This document shows positions 1-7,218 of a stretch of DNA of 18,376 nt, piece by piece. This DNA is from JBKEDH01 sp047975295 (GTDB taxonomy: Bacteria; Bacteroidota; Bacteroidia; Flavobacteriales; Flavobacteriaceae), in NCBI GenBank assembly GCA_047975295.1, contig JBKEDH010000087.1, forward strand, positions 1 through 18,376, in the 5' to 3' direction. How positions within the stretch are numbered: position 1 is the stretch's first letter; each line of letters begins with the position of its first letter. The translations under genes and the position numbers were made by a program. The notes beneath the pieces were generated by a model. It was not told the DNA's origin. It was given only the letters and a program-made list of their open reading frames with translations, and ran no database searches.

Positions 1-50
1 CCCATTAAGGCTTCGCCGGATAGTTTTAAAAGTATGCGTTTGTATTTCAT
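1..50 (-). CDS. pyrH: UMP kinase, N-terminal fragment (runs off the window)
   Basis: The first 50 bases, read on the minus strand from an ATG at position 50, encode MKYKRILLKLSGEALMG. This is the characteristic start of bacterial UMP kinase, with the K-L-S-G-E phosphate-binding segment. The enzyme is cytoplasmic and phosphorylates UMP to UDP with ATP in pyrimidine nucleotide synthesis. Only 16 complete codons are present; the rest lies outside the window. Its place downstream of tsf matches the rpsB-tsf-pyrH order of many bacteria. Here, however, 432 bases, a terminator and a decayed gene separate it from tsf, so it probably has its own promoter. Confidence 0.9.
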   Translation of the reverse strand, partial: MKYKRILLKLSGEALM

Positions 51-79
51 GTATTAATCTGCGTTTTATGAAAGTTTAG

Positions 80-87
80 CAAATATA
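80..87 (-). promoter_or_regulatory. Possible -7 promoter element for pyrH
   Basis: On the minus strand the bases read TATATTTG, a match to the Bacteroidota -7 consensus TAnnTTTG, 30 bases upstream of the pyrH start. I see no TTTG -33 element 19 to 20 bases further upstream, so this is a half match in an AT-rich region. Confidence 0.4.
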
Positions 88-137
88 CATAATATCTTAA
101 TTTACTAAGTTGAATTTTTCAGGCTATTTCCGTCTGT

Positions 138-152
138 TTAGGGAAACCCTAA
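138..152. repeat. Small perfect inverted repeat, possible operator
   Basis: TTAGGG and CCCTAA flank a central AAA, giving a symmetric 15-base site in the gap between pyrH and tsf. There is no T-run, so it is not a terminator. It could be a protein-binding site for pyrH control or chance. Confidence 0.3.
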
Positions 153-281
153 TTTGTGGTTAAGAAAGATAAAGAAATTTATGTTGAGAATACCATTTTA
201 CGTGTGTACATTTTTGTGAAAAGGTATTTTGTAAGTGTTTATGCCTAGGTTCGATTAATCTTTAGGTTTCAAAATAAAAAA

Positions 282-374
282 ATGAATGTAACCGGATTGC
301 CAAAAGGTATGTGTTTTTTAAAAATAACTAATGATGGAATTTCTGAAACACACAAAATTATAATAGAAAATTAA
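282..374 (+). pseudogene. Remnant of a T9SS C-terminal sorting domain (about 30 codons)
   Basis: A short plus-strand frame reads MNVTGLPKGMCFLKITND, then GISETHKIIIEN and a stop. The pattern of 'v.gL.kG.Y.lki' followed by a K-I-I-I end is the usual close of Bacteroidota type IX secretion sorting domains. Cys stands where Tyr or Phe is common. The frame is closed upstream by a TAG at 246-248, and I find no rest of the protein, so it is best read as the tail of a decayed secreted-protein gene. A hairpin terminator starts 27 bases after its stop, as expected for a real gene end. The ATG is probably only an internal Met. It could be a chance match. Confidence 0.45.
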
Positions 375-400
375 GTGGTTTGATAAGTTATGGATAGATA

Positions 401-437
401 AAAAAAACCATTGCACACAAATGTACAATGGTTTTTT
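401..437. terminator. Bidirectional Rho-independent terminator after tsf
   Basis: CCATTG (408-413) pairs with CAATGG (426-431). It is flanked by seven A on the left and six T on the right, so either strand reads a stem followed by a U-run. On the minus strand it ends the ribosomal-protein/tsf transcript about 50 bases past the tsf stop. On the plus strand it would end the sorting-domain remnant. Confidence 0.85.
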
Positions 438-442
438 ATGTT

Positions 443-458
443 ACTCGTTTAAACGAGT
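443..458. repeat. 16-bp perfect palindrome
   Basis: ACTCGTTTAAACGAGT is its own reverse complement. It lies between the tsf stop and the terminator hairpin. It could form a second small stem in the tsf 3' UTR, or be a dyad protein-binding site. Confidence 0.6.
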
Positions 459-482
459 TTTCTGTATTGGTATTAAATAGAA

Positions 483-1454
483 TTATCCTACGGTAGCACG
501 CTTAAATCCTGTAATTGCCACATCGCCATAAGAGGCTACATATTTGGCTACGTTTATTTTCTCGTCCTTAATAAAGTTTTGATCCAATAAACATTTTTCT
601 TGATCTAAAGTTGTATTGTCCGAGATAAAACGTTCCATTTTACCGGGTAAAATCCTGTCCCATATTTGTTCCGGTTTACCTTCGGCCTTTAATTCGGCTT
701 TGGCATCGGCTTCGGCTTGAGCCAAAATCTCTGGTGTTAACTGTGCCATGGAAATATATTTTGGTACGTTTTTAAGAGTTTTTCCCAAACGAACCAATTC
801 TTCGTTTTCTTTTTCTATTACTGCAATTCTAGCTTCGGTTTCAGAAGCTACAAAAGTAGGGTCGAAATCTTTGTAAGAAAGTGTTGTGGCTCCCATAGAT
901 GCCACTTGCATAGCAACGTCTTTAACCAATGTTTCGGCATTATTAACTTTTGCAGATAAACCTACCAAAGCAGCGATTTTGTTAATATGAACATAAGAAC
1001 CTACATAAGGAGCTTCTAATTTTTCAAACGCTTTAATTTCTAATTTTTCACCTATAACACCAGTTTGCTCGGTTAATTTGTCGGCAACGGTGATACCACC
1101 AAAATCGGCTGCCAAAAAGGCTTCCAGAGTATCGTAGTTTAAAGCGGTTTCGGCCAAATCGTTAGCTAACTTTACAAAGTTTTCGTTTTTGCCCACAAAG
1201 TCGGTTTCGCAGCCCAAAACAATAGCTACACCGGCGGTTGCATTGGCGTTTATCTTTGCAACGGCAGCACCTTCACTAGAGTCCCTATCGGCTCTCTTCT
1301 CGGCTACTTTTTGTCCTTTTTTACGTAATATTTCAATGGCTTTGTCGAAATCGCCTTCGGCTTCAACTAAAGCTTTTTTACAATCCATCATACCTGCACC
1401 GGTAGCCTGTCTTAGTTTGTTTACTTCTGCTGCTGAAATTTTTACTTCTGCCAT
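483..1454 (-). CDS. tsf: Translation elongation factor Ts (EF-Ts)
   Basis: This 323-residue cytoplasmic protein is the nucleotide exchange factor that recycles EF-Tu from GDP to GTP during elongation. The N-terminus carries the EF-Ts UBA-like domain with the signature LRQATGAGMMDCKKAL and then AEGDFDKAIEILRKKG. A second hallmark is the segment ALVLGCETDFVGKNENF-like around residues 77-94. The C-terminus has the EF-Tu-contacting region with V-A-K-Y-V and a G-F-K-R end. It is longer than the 283-residue Escherichia coli protein; the extra length seems to be in the middle and C-terminal dimerisation modules. It lies 88 bases downstream of rpsB across a strong inverted repeat, and a bidirectional terminator follows it. 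No frameshift is seen. Confidence 0.97.
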   Translation of the reverse strand: MAEVKISAAEVNKLRQATGAGMMDCKKALVEAEGDFDKAIEILRKKGQKVAEKRADRDSSEGAAVAKINANATAGVAIVLGCETDFVGKNENFVKLANDLAETALNYDTLEAFLAADFGGITVADKLTEQTGVIGEKLEIKAFEKLEAPYVGSYVHINKIAALVGLSAKVNNAETLVKDVAMQVASMGATTLSYKDFDPTFVASETEARIAVIEKENEELVRLGKTLKNVPKYISMAQLTPEILAQAEADAKAELKAEGKPEQIWDRILPGKMERFISDNTTLDQEKCLLDQNFIKDEKINVAKYVASYGDVAITGFKRATVG

Positions 1455-1474
1455 AATATGTATTCTGATAATTT

Positions 1475-1524
1475 AAACAAGTCGTTTAATATTTCGATAA
1501 AGAATATAATTAAACGACTTGTTT
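1475..1524 (-). promoter_or_regulatory. Intercistronic hairpin between rpsB and tsf
   Basis: Two perfect 16-base complementary arms, 1475-1490 and 1509-1524, are separated by 18 bases. The hairpin starts 19 bases after the rpsB stop and ends 20 bases before the tsf ATG. No long U-run follows on the minus strand, so an attenuator, RNase processing site or mRNA-stabilising stem is more likely than a full terminator. Confidence 0.7.
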
Positions 1525-1542
1525 GTGTTGTGTAAATGTTAA

Positions 1543-2310
1543 TTATTCTTCTTCACCGGCTGCTACCACTGGTTTAGCCTTGGCTTTTTTGGTTGAAGGT
1601 GCTTTGTCGTTATCTTCCTTATCGGCTTTTCTTTCTGCCAACCCAGAGGCAACGGCCGAAGTAACATACGACAAAATTTTATCGATCGATTTGGAAGCAT
1701 CGTCGTTTGCAGGTATTACATAGTCCACTTGACGTGGGTCTGAGTTTGTATCTACCATTGCAAATATTGGAATGTTTAATTTTTGTGCTTCCTTAATCGC
1801 GATATGTTCGCGCTTAATATCCACTACGAATAAAGCGCCGGGTAAACGTGTCATGTCGCTAATGGAACCTAAGTTTTTCTCTAACTTGGCTCTTAAACGA
1901 TCTACTTGTAAACGCTCTTTTTTAGACAGGGTATTAAAGGTGCCATCTTTTTTCATTCGGTCTATAGCAGCCATTTTTTTAACAGCTTTTCTAATAGTAA
2001 CGAAGTTGGTTAACATACCGCCTGGCCATCTTTCGGTAATGTAGGGCATGTTAATGGATCCTGCTTTTTCGGCAACAATATCCTTGGCCTGTTTTTTGGT
2101 TGCAACAAATAGAATCTTACGGCCCGAAGCAGCAATTTTTGCCAATGCAGTACCGGCCTCATCAATTTTTGCCGCAGTTTTGTATAGGTTTATAATATGG
2201 ATGCCGTTGCGCTCCATATATACGTAAGGTGCCATATTAGGGTCCCACTTACGTGTAAGGTGTCCAAAGTGTACACCTGCTTCAAGTAATTCTTTTACTT
2301 CTACTGCCAT
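1543..2310 (-). CDS. rpsB: 30S ribosomal protein S2
   Basis: This 255-residue protein is a small-subunit ribosomal protein of the 30S head/body junction that is needed for S1 binding. The start MAVEVKELLEAGVHFGHLTRKWDPNM is the classic S2 N-terminus with the V-H-F-G-H motif. The family segments I-H-I-I-N-L, K-K-Q-A and R-W-P-G-G-M-L-T-N follow, then V-D-T-N-S-D-P near residue 190. The C-terminal 30 or so residues are a charged, low-complexity K/A/D/E tail common in Bacteroidota S2. The gene is followed by tsf, the standard pairing. No clear promoter was found in the 215-base gap upstream, so it may share the rplM transcript. Confidence 0.97.
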   Translation of the reverse strand: MAVEVKELLEAGVHFGHLTRKWDPNMAPYVYMERNGIHIINLYKTAAKIDEAGTALAKIAASGRKILFVATKKQAKDIVAEKAGSINMPYITERWPGGMLTNFVTIRKAVKKMAAIDRMKKDGTFNTLSKKERLQVDRLRAKLEKNLGSISDMTRLPGALFVVDIKREHIAIKEAQKLNIPIFAMVDTNSDPRQVDYVIPANDDASKSIDKILSYVTSAVASGLAERKADKEDNDKAPSTKKAKAKPVVAAGEEE

Positions 2311-2464
2311 TTTTGTAATAGTTTACGTTCTGTTGAATTAGCAATGGTTAAGTGGTCATGTTTATAATTCGCCTTAATCATTTAGATGCTAAACTAAATC
2401 CTGTTTTAAAAAATAGGAACAACAATAACTGTGTTTTTTAATTTTTTTGTTTTACATTGATGTT

Positions 2465-2485
2465 ATGCTGAGCTTGTCGAAGCAT
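2465..2485. repeat. Short palindromic intergenic repeat (GAGCTTGTCGA type)
   Basis: The unit reads ATGCT, GAGCTTGTCGA, AGCAT, so AGCAT-type arms enclose a core of the kind that recurs in intergenic regions of many Flavobacteria. It sits in the rpsI-rpsB gap. Its role is unknown, and the claim of wide recurrence is from memory. Confidence 0.5.
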
Positions 2486-2499
2486 CTCATCAAGAGTAC

Positions 2500-2516
2500 T
2501 CCCAATCCAATTGGGA
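2500..2516 (-). other. Hairpin just downstream of rpsI
   Basis: TCCCAAT and ATTGGGA form a perfect 7-bp stem around CCA, starting 10 bases past the rpsI stop. No U-run follows on the minus strand, so transcripts probably read through to rpsB. It may protect the 3' end of the rplM-rpsI message. Confidence 0.5.
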
Positions 2517-2525
2517 ATGTGGGTG

Positions 2526-2912
2526 TTAACGTTTAGAGAATTGGAATTTTTTACGTGCTTTTTTCTGACCGAATTTTTTACGCTCTACCATTCTCGGATC
2601 CCTTGTTAATAAGCCTTCTGGCTTAAGGGTTAATCTGTTTTCGGTATCAACTTCGCACAATGCACGAGAGATAGCCAAACGAACAGCTTCTGCTTGACCG
2701 GTAATACCGCCACCAATAACATTTACAGTAATATCGAAGTTATCCTCGTTGTTGGTTAATACCAATGGTTGGTTAACTTTGTATTGTAAAGTAGGTGTTG
2801 TAAAGTAGGTGTTCAATTCTCTTTTGTTTACCGTGATGTTTCCTTTTCCTGGAGCAACATAAACACGGGCAACCGCTGTTTTTCTACGGCCAATTTTGTG
2901 AATGACTTCCAT
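2526..2912 (-). CDS. rpsI: 30S ribosomal protein S9
   Basis: This 128-residue small-subunit protein reaches the P-site tRNA with its C-terminal tail. The start contains G-R-R-K-T-A-V-A-R-V, a family signature. G-G-G-I-T-G-Q-A-E-A-V-R-L-A-I-S-R-A-L lies mid-protein. The C-terminus RKKFGQKKARKKFQFSKR is the conserved basic tail that ends in S-K-R. Its ATG shares one base with the rplM stop (TAATG), so translation is probably coupled, as is usual for the L13-S9 pair. Length is normal for the family. Confidence 0.97.
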   Translation of the reverse strand: MEVIHKIGRRKTAVARVYVAPGKGNITVNKRELNTYFTTPTLQYKVNQPLVLTNNEDNFDITVNVIGGGITGQAEAVRLAISRALCEVDTENRLTLKPEGLLTRDPRMVERKKFGQKKARKKFQFSKR

Positions 2913-3367
2913 TACTTGAATTCGTTTAAGTTAATTGTTTTTGGTTTTTGTGCCGCATGGGCATGTTCTGTACCAACAACAACAGTTAAATTACGGAATA
3001 AAGTAGCACCTAATTTGTTTTTTGGCAACATACCCTTTACCGATTTTTCAACTAATCTTGCCGGATCTTTTCCGAACATCTCTTGTGCGTTTAAACTTCT
3101 CTGGCCACCCGGATAACCTGTGTGACGAATATAGGTTTTATCGTTCCACTTGTTTCCTGTTAAGTTGATTTTTTCCGAATTGACAACAATAACGTTATCA
3201 CCGCAATCAACGTGTGGTGTGAAGCTAGGCTTGTGTTTGCCTCTTAAAAGTTTTGCAACTTTCGACGCTAAACGACCCAAAGACTGTCCTTCGGCATCAA
3301 CCAAAACCCACTGTTTATCTACAGTAGCTTTGTTGGCCGAAATCGTTTTGTAGCTTAATGTGTCCAC
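2912..3367 (-). CDS. rplM: 50S ribosomal protein L13
   Basis: This 151-residue large-subunit assembly protein binds 23S rRNA early in 50S formation. The family motifs are clear: W-V-L-V-D-A-E-G-Q-S-L-G-R-L-A-S near residue 20, then R-G-K-H-K-P-S-F-T-P-H-V-D-C-G-D-N-V-I-V-V-N, and Y-I-R-H-T-G-Y-P-G-G. Length is typical. It is the first gene of this ribosomal operon and has a recognisable Bacteroidota promoter 50 bases upstream of its ATG. The stop overlaps the rpsI start by one base. Confidence 0.97.
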   Translation of the reverse strand: MDTLSYKTISANKATVDKQWVLVDAEGQSLGRLASKVAKLLRGKHKPSFTPHVDCGDNVIVVNSEKINLTGNKWNDKTYIRHTGYPGGQRSLNAQEMFGKDPARLVEKSVKGMLPKNKLGATLFRNLTVVVGTEHAHAAQKPKTINLNEFK

Positions 3368-3416
3368 GTTTTAAATTTTTTATTTATTAAACATTCCTCT
3401 CTAAAAAAAGAGTTTG

Positions 3417-3447
3417 CAAATTTACGATAAACTATTGGAATACCAAA
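3417..3447 (-). promoter_or_regulatory. Bacteroidota housekeeping promoter of rplM-rpsI
   Basis: On the minus strand TTTG (3447-3444), exactly 19 bases, and TAAATTTG (3424-3417) match the Bacteroidota primary-sigma consensus TTTG-N19-TAnnTTTG. Transcription would start near 3411, about 45 bases ahead of the rplM ATG at 3367. Confidence 0.8.
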
Positions 3448-3546
3448 TACTAAACCGTTATTTTTTAGTGTGATAATGACAATATGCTTGGGGCGATTGT
3501 TTAAAATGGTTCCTGTAGTACTGTATTTTAACCTTTACTTGTGTAC

Positions 3547-4176
3547 CTATAAGTAATGTTTGTTGGAATTGGCCCAGATAAAGAGTGCGGTAGGCTTGTT
3601 GTCTAATTTAAGTTTGGACACAATGTTACTGCGGTGTTTGTCCACGGTTCTTACAGAAATGGAAAGTTCGGTTGCAATATCTAAGCTTGTTTTGTTTTCC
3701 GAAATGAGTTTTACTATCTTTAATTCCGATTTTGTAAGTAATTCCAAACTTTCGGGGCGTTTAGTAGAACTTTTGTTTAAGTGGGCTTCTATCTCCTTAC
3801 TAAAATAATGTGTGTTCCTTTTAACATGGGCAATACAAGTTTCTATCTCCTCAATGGCAAATTCTTTTAAAATATAGCCATATACGTCGCTTGCTTTTGC
3901 CTTATCGTAAAGTTCTTCTTCCTTATCGAAAGTAATAAGTATTATTTTTGTTGAAAGATTATTCCTTTTGCAGATTTCTGCAATCTCTATTCCCGACATA
4001 TAGGGCATTCTAATATCCAGAACAGCAATATCGGGTTTTAGCTTTACAATTAGGTTATATGCGGTTTTGCCGTCTTTGGCGCTGCCAAGTATGTTAAAGC
4101 CTTTCGATGTAAGAAAATTAGATAAACCTCTTAGCATTAATGGATGGTCGTCGGCGATAACTATGGTGGTACTCAT
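3547..4176 (-). CDS. NarL/LuxR-family response regulator
   Basis: This 209-residue cytoplasmic regulator has an N-terminal receiver domain (about 1-120). Its acidic pair is D9-D10, the phospho-acceptor D54 lies in VLDIRMP, and the switch residues are T82 and K104. A C-terminal GerE-type helix-turn-helix (about 147-205) contains LTKSELKIVKLISE and the recognition segment SVRTVDKHRSNIVSKL. It should bind DNA when phosphorylated. No complete histidine kinase is in the window; the only kinase-like sequence is a truncated ATPase domain at 16412-16729. The gene is 44 bases downstream of the retropepsin-like gene and is the last gene of the PKD/CHAT run, so it may be a feedback or output component of that system. 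No clear terminator follows it. Confidence 0.9.
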   Translation of the reverse strand: MSTTIVIADDHPLMLRGLSNFLTSKGFNILGSAKDGKTAYNLIVKLKPDIAVLDIRMPYMSGIEIAEICKRNNLSTKIILITFDKEEELYDKAKASDVYGYILKEFAIEEIETCIAHVKRNTHYFSKEIEAHLNKSSTKRPESLELLTKSELKIVKLISENKTSLDIATELSISVRTVDKHRSNIVSKLKLDNKPTALFIWANSNKHYL

Positions 4177-4220
4177 TTTTAGACATTAAAGGTGATTTTA
4201 ATCTAATAAAGATAAGTATT

Positions 4221-4667
4221 TTAAGGCTTTAGATACAAATATTTCTTGTTATAATCGATAATTGCTTTGGCTTTTTTTAGTATATCGGCTCCTATAATAC
4301 CATCTACCGGTTTGGCGTTGTGGTTTAAAAGTGCCGTATTTACATGGGTAAGGTTAAATAGTACTAAAACTGTTTTATCGTGTTTCCACTTGCCTATTTT
4401 TATTTTATTTTTTTTGGATATTTTAGTTTCCATATCGGTGGCACCGGCACCAGCAGCTAAAATAGCAGAATCTTTTACTTTTAAGTTGAAAGTGTTCACG
4501 GCATCGAAGCCAACGCAGGAATTTGATGCACCGGTATCTAAAATAAACAGTCCTTTTTTTCCGTTTATTGAAGCTTTTATCTCAAAATGATTGGTTTTGG
4601 TAAGGTGGAGTTTTACCCTTACATAACCTTTGGCGGTAAGAAATTGGTTGAGCGTACTATTGGCCAT
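4221..4667 (-). CDS. Retropepsin-like aspartyl protease
   Basis: This 148-residue protein has the clan AA active-site signature: hydrophobic residues, then D44-T-G-A-S48 (FILDTGASNSC). The second family landmark is DGIIGADIL at 122-130, the glycine-rich flap-end motif seen in single-domain bacterial aspartyl proteases. Such enzymes act as homodimers, each subunit giving one Asp. I see no signal peptide or membrane segment, so it looks cytoplasmic. Its ATG lies inside the end of the CHAT protease gene (11-nt overlap), which suggests translational coupling and a shared role. Substrate unknown. The family call is firm; activity is inferred from the intact D-T-G-A-S. Confidence 0.85.
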   Translation of the reverse strand: MANSTLNQFLTAKGYVRVKLHLTKTNHFEIKASINGKKGLFILDTGASNSCVGFDAVNTFNLKVKDSAILAAGAGATDMETKISKKNKIKIGKWKHDKTVLVLFNLTHVNTALLNHNAKPVDGIIGADILKKAKAIIDYNKKYLYLKP

Positions 4668-7206
4668 GAGGTTTAAATTTTTGCCATAAAAATAGAATAA
4701 TAGCTATAATAAATAGCGTAAAAACAGAATAAAATAATGTGTTTGAATTTTTAACGGTATCAATGCTTCCATAATATACAAATGCACTCCAATAGTAAGG
4801 GGATTTTTTGGTGTTATCGATGGCATCGTTTTTCAAATAATCTAATTTAGATTGCCTATTGGCCACAAATGCCGATTGGTTTTTAGTATAGGTTCTATAA
4901 AACGATTGCATAATTTGTGCTGTGGAAAGGTCGTTTATTTGCCATAATGAAAACAATAGGTTTTTTGTGCCGGCATATTGAAATCCGCGGGCCAAGCTCA
5001 TTGGACCTTCTCCTTTGTAGAGAGAGCCCACTCCAGTTTCGCAAGCACTTAAAACAACCAATTCCGGACTAAAATCCAAGCTATATAATTCGTTTAAAAA
5101 CAATGTGTTATCATAAAATTCTATATGCGCAGGTATTGCAAAAGTACCGCTGCTGGCATGGGTGGATAAGTGTAGGATAGTATATTTTTTAGACTCTTGT
5201 GTAAAATAGTGCTTTGTGGCTTTTTTTCTTAAAAGAATATCCGAATCAATTTCATATTGTATGGTTTCTGCCTCGTTAATGGAATAGGTAAGCTGCTGTT
5301 GGGTGTTTTCGAATACAGGGAAAAATCCTAAAAGATTATGGTTGTTAACTGTTTTGGTTTTGTTCAAGTAAAAATAAGCACTAGAATTATAGGCCAAAGC
5401 CTGCGTTTTCACCAAAAAGGGCATGTTTTTAAAAGCGGTTGTACTGGTGGCAGATGTCAACAAGGCTTCAAAAGGAACAAAGTTTAAAAAACCATCGGGG
5501 ATAACAAGTATATTTTTATTGCGATTTATGGTTTTTAGGTTTAAGCTGTTGTAAAGGTCGTGAGCTAATTTGGTATAAGTATTAATGTTGTTGTTAATTG
5601 TTGTTGGCGAATCGAACAATTGGATAAAGCTTTTTATTTGGTATTTGAAGGTTTCGGTAAAAGGAATACCATTTAATGCGATATCGTTTCCTGATATTAT
5701 AAACTGATATACATGTCGTTTCCCAAAAAAATATTCAACAAAAACAGTATTGTCACGTTGCAATTGCTGTTGGAGCTTTTCTATTGAAATAAGGTATGTT
5801 TCCGAAGGATATTTTTTTTCAATTTTTTCCTGTAATCTTTTTAGTTGAATGGAAATACGGTTTAAAGCGGTACCAAACCGATTTATTTTCGAAATGCTGT
5901 CGTTGGCCAATTGAGCCATTAGAAGCTTACCTGTTATATATTCCTGTTCTTTTAAAAATATCGATTCCTGTATCAATAAACTGTCGCGGGGATGTTGTGT
6001 TAATCGTTTTTGTTTTTCCGAAACGGTTCTTAAAACAGATGCTTTATTGTTTTCGGCGTACTGAAATGCCCGTTTTAACAGGCTTTTGTTTTTTGTGGTT
6101 TTAAATGCATTGTAAAGCAAGTCTATACAGGTTTCGCTACGGGTGCGGTTGGTAGCTTGTAAACGTATTTTGTTTTCTTGCGAGGTGTATTGGTTTTGCA
6201 ATAAATACGATACATGAAAACTTAAATTGAAAGCCTGTAGTGCCTTTTCGGTATCGGGTTCGGTGGCGGCATATAAATCGAATACATCTATAAAAGTGTT
6301 TTCGGCATATAGACTGTCTTTGTCTGGCAAAAATGTGTTATTGTTTGGTAATAATATGTTAAGGGCTTTTTGTAAAGCCATAGTGGTTTCAGTTTTATTG
6401 TCCAGTAAATGGTATAACTGGGCTTCTTGAAAATATAATTTTGCTACATCTCTTGGTAATGTCTCTTTATCGCTAAGAAGTTCTTTTTTTATTTTATCGA
6501 AAAAGGTTAAGGCTTTGTTGTAATCCTTTTTGTTGAAGGCCAGTTTGTAACCGGCTTTGTTAATTAAAGCGATAGGGATATCGTTGTAATTGGAAATACT
6601 GCCAAGAGCAATTTGGCTATCAGTATTTATTTGGATTAGCTTTTGCCTTAGTTGTTTGTAATCTTTTGTTTTTTCAATATACTTTTCGGTCGTTTTTATG
6701 GCCATTTTATGGTTGCCGATAGTTTGGTACAATATGGCAAGGTTAATGGCGCCGCTTATTTGCTGCGGTGTGTTGTGGTTTTGTTCTGCCAGAAAAATAT
6801 ATTGGTTAATAGTGCTTATGGCATTGGTAAAATCGCCTATTTTAATGTACAGGTTTCCCAATGGATTTAAGCAGCTTTCAATAATATCGAAATCTGATAA
6901 AAACTCCAGTTTATTGTCGAAAAATAGATTGGAAGCATTTTCGTAAGAGGTTATGGCTTCTTGCAAAAAGCCAATGCTGCTTAAATAAAAGGCTTTGTTG
7001 CACTGTAAAAACACAAGAGCCAATTGCTCGTCCTTGGTTTTTATTGTGTTTTTAAAATGAGCTTCGGCTTTATTAAGTTGCTCCAGCGATGTGGTGTTTT
7101 GGTTGCTTATAAAACGTTCGGTAGCCGTATAAATACTTTCTTCGATATTTTGGGTAAACAGGTTTCCATAAAAAAAATAAATAAGGAGAACAATGTAACG
7201 CTTCAT
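4657..7206 (-). CDS. TPR-CHAT protease, caspase-like, membrane-anchored
   Basis: This 849-residue protein starts with a hydrophobic signal peptide (1-19). Helical repeats of TPR type follow (about 60-290; for example YIKIGDFTNAISTINQYI and YNKALTFFDKI). A charged, probably coiled-coil stretch covers about 380-490, and the CHAT peptidase domain spans about 490-815. The catalytic pair is visible: H683 in LHLSTHA and C722 in LSACETG. The GEGPMSLARGFQYAG motif and the S-L-W segment follow, as in the family. One membrane helix (824-841) and a basic tail end the protein, which places TPR and CHAT in the periplasm with the tail inside. It starts 12 bases after the PKD/barrel gene and overlaps the aspartyl protease gene. 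CHAT proteins are separase/caspase relatives, some of which act in bacterial cell-death defence; the role here is unknown. Confidence 0.9.
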   Translation of the reverse strand: MKRYIVLLIYFFYGNLFTQNIEESIYTATERFISNQNTTSLEQLNKAEAHFKNTIKTKDEQLALVFLQCNKAFYLSSIGFLQEAITSYENASNLFFDNKLEFLSDFDIIESCLNPLGNLYIKIGDFTNAISTINQYIFLAEQNHNTPQQISGAINLAILYQTIGNHKMAIKTTEKYIEKTKDYKQLRQKLIQINTDSQIALGSISNYNDIPIALINKAGYKLAFNKKDYNKALTFFDKIKKELLSDKETLPRDVAKLYFQEAQLYHLLDNKTETTMALQKALNILLPNNNTFLPDKDSLYAENTFIDVFDLYAATEPDTEKALQAFNLSFHVSYLLQNQYTSQENKIRLQATNRTRSETCIDLLYNAFKTTKNKSLLKRAFQYAENNKASVLRTVSEKQKRLTQHPRDSLLIQESIFLKEQEYITGKLLMAQLANDSISKINRFGTALNRISIQLKRLQEKIEKKYPSETYLISIEKLQQQLQRDNTVFVEYFFGKRHVYQFIISGNDIALNGIPFTETFKYQIKSFIQLFDSPTTINNNINTYTKLAHDLYNSLNLKTINRNKNILVIPDGFLNFVPFEALLTSATSTTAFKNMPFLVKTQALAYNSSAYFYLNKTKTVNNHNLLGFFPVFENTQQQLTYSINEAETIQYEIDSDILLRKKATKHYFTQESKKYTILHLSTHASSGTFAIPAHIEFYDNTLFLNELYSLDFSPELVVLSACETGVGSLYKGEGPMSLARGFQYAGTKNLLFSLWQINDLSTAQIMQSFYRTYTKNQSAFVANRQSKLDYLKNDAIDNTKKSPYYWSAFVYYGSIDTVKNSNTLFYSVFTLFIIAIILFLWQKFKPHGQ

Positions 7207-7218
7207 ATTATAAGCGTA

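Noticed and set aside
2465..2516. Possible Rho-independent terminator between rpsI and rpsB
   Set aside because: There are two small dyads but no U-run follows either on the minus strand, so I list them as repeats and hairpins only.
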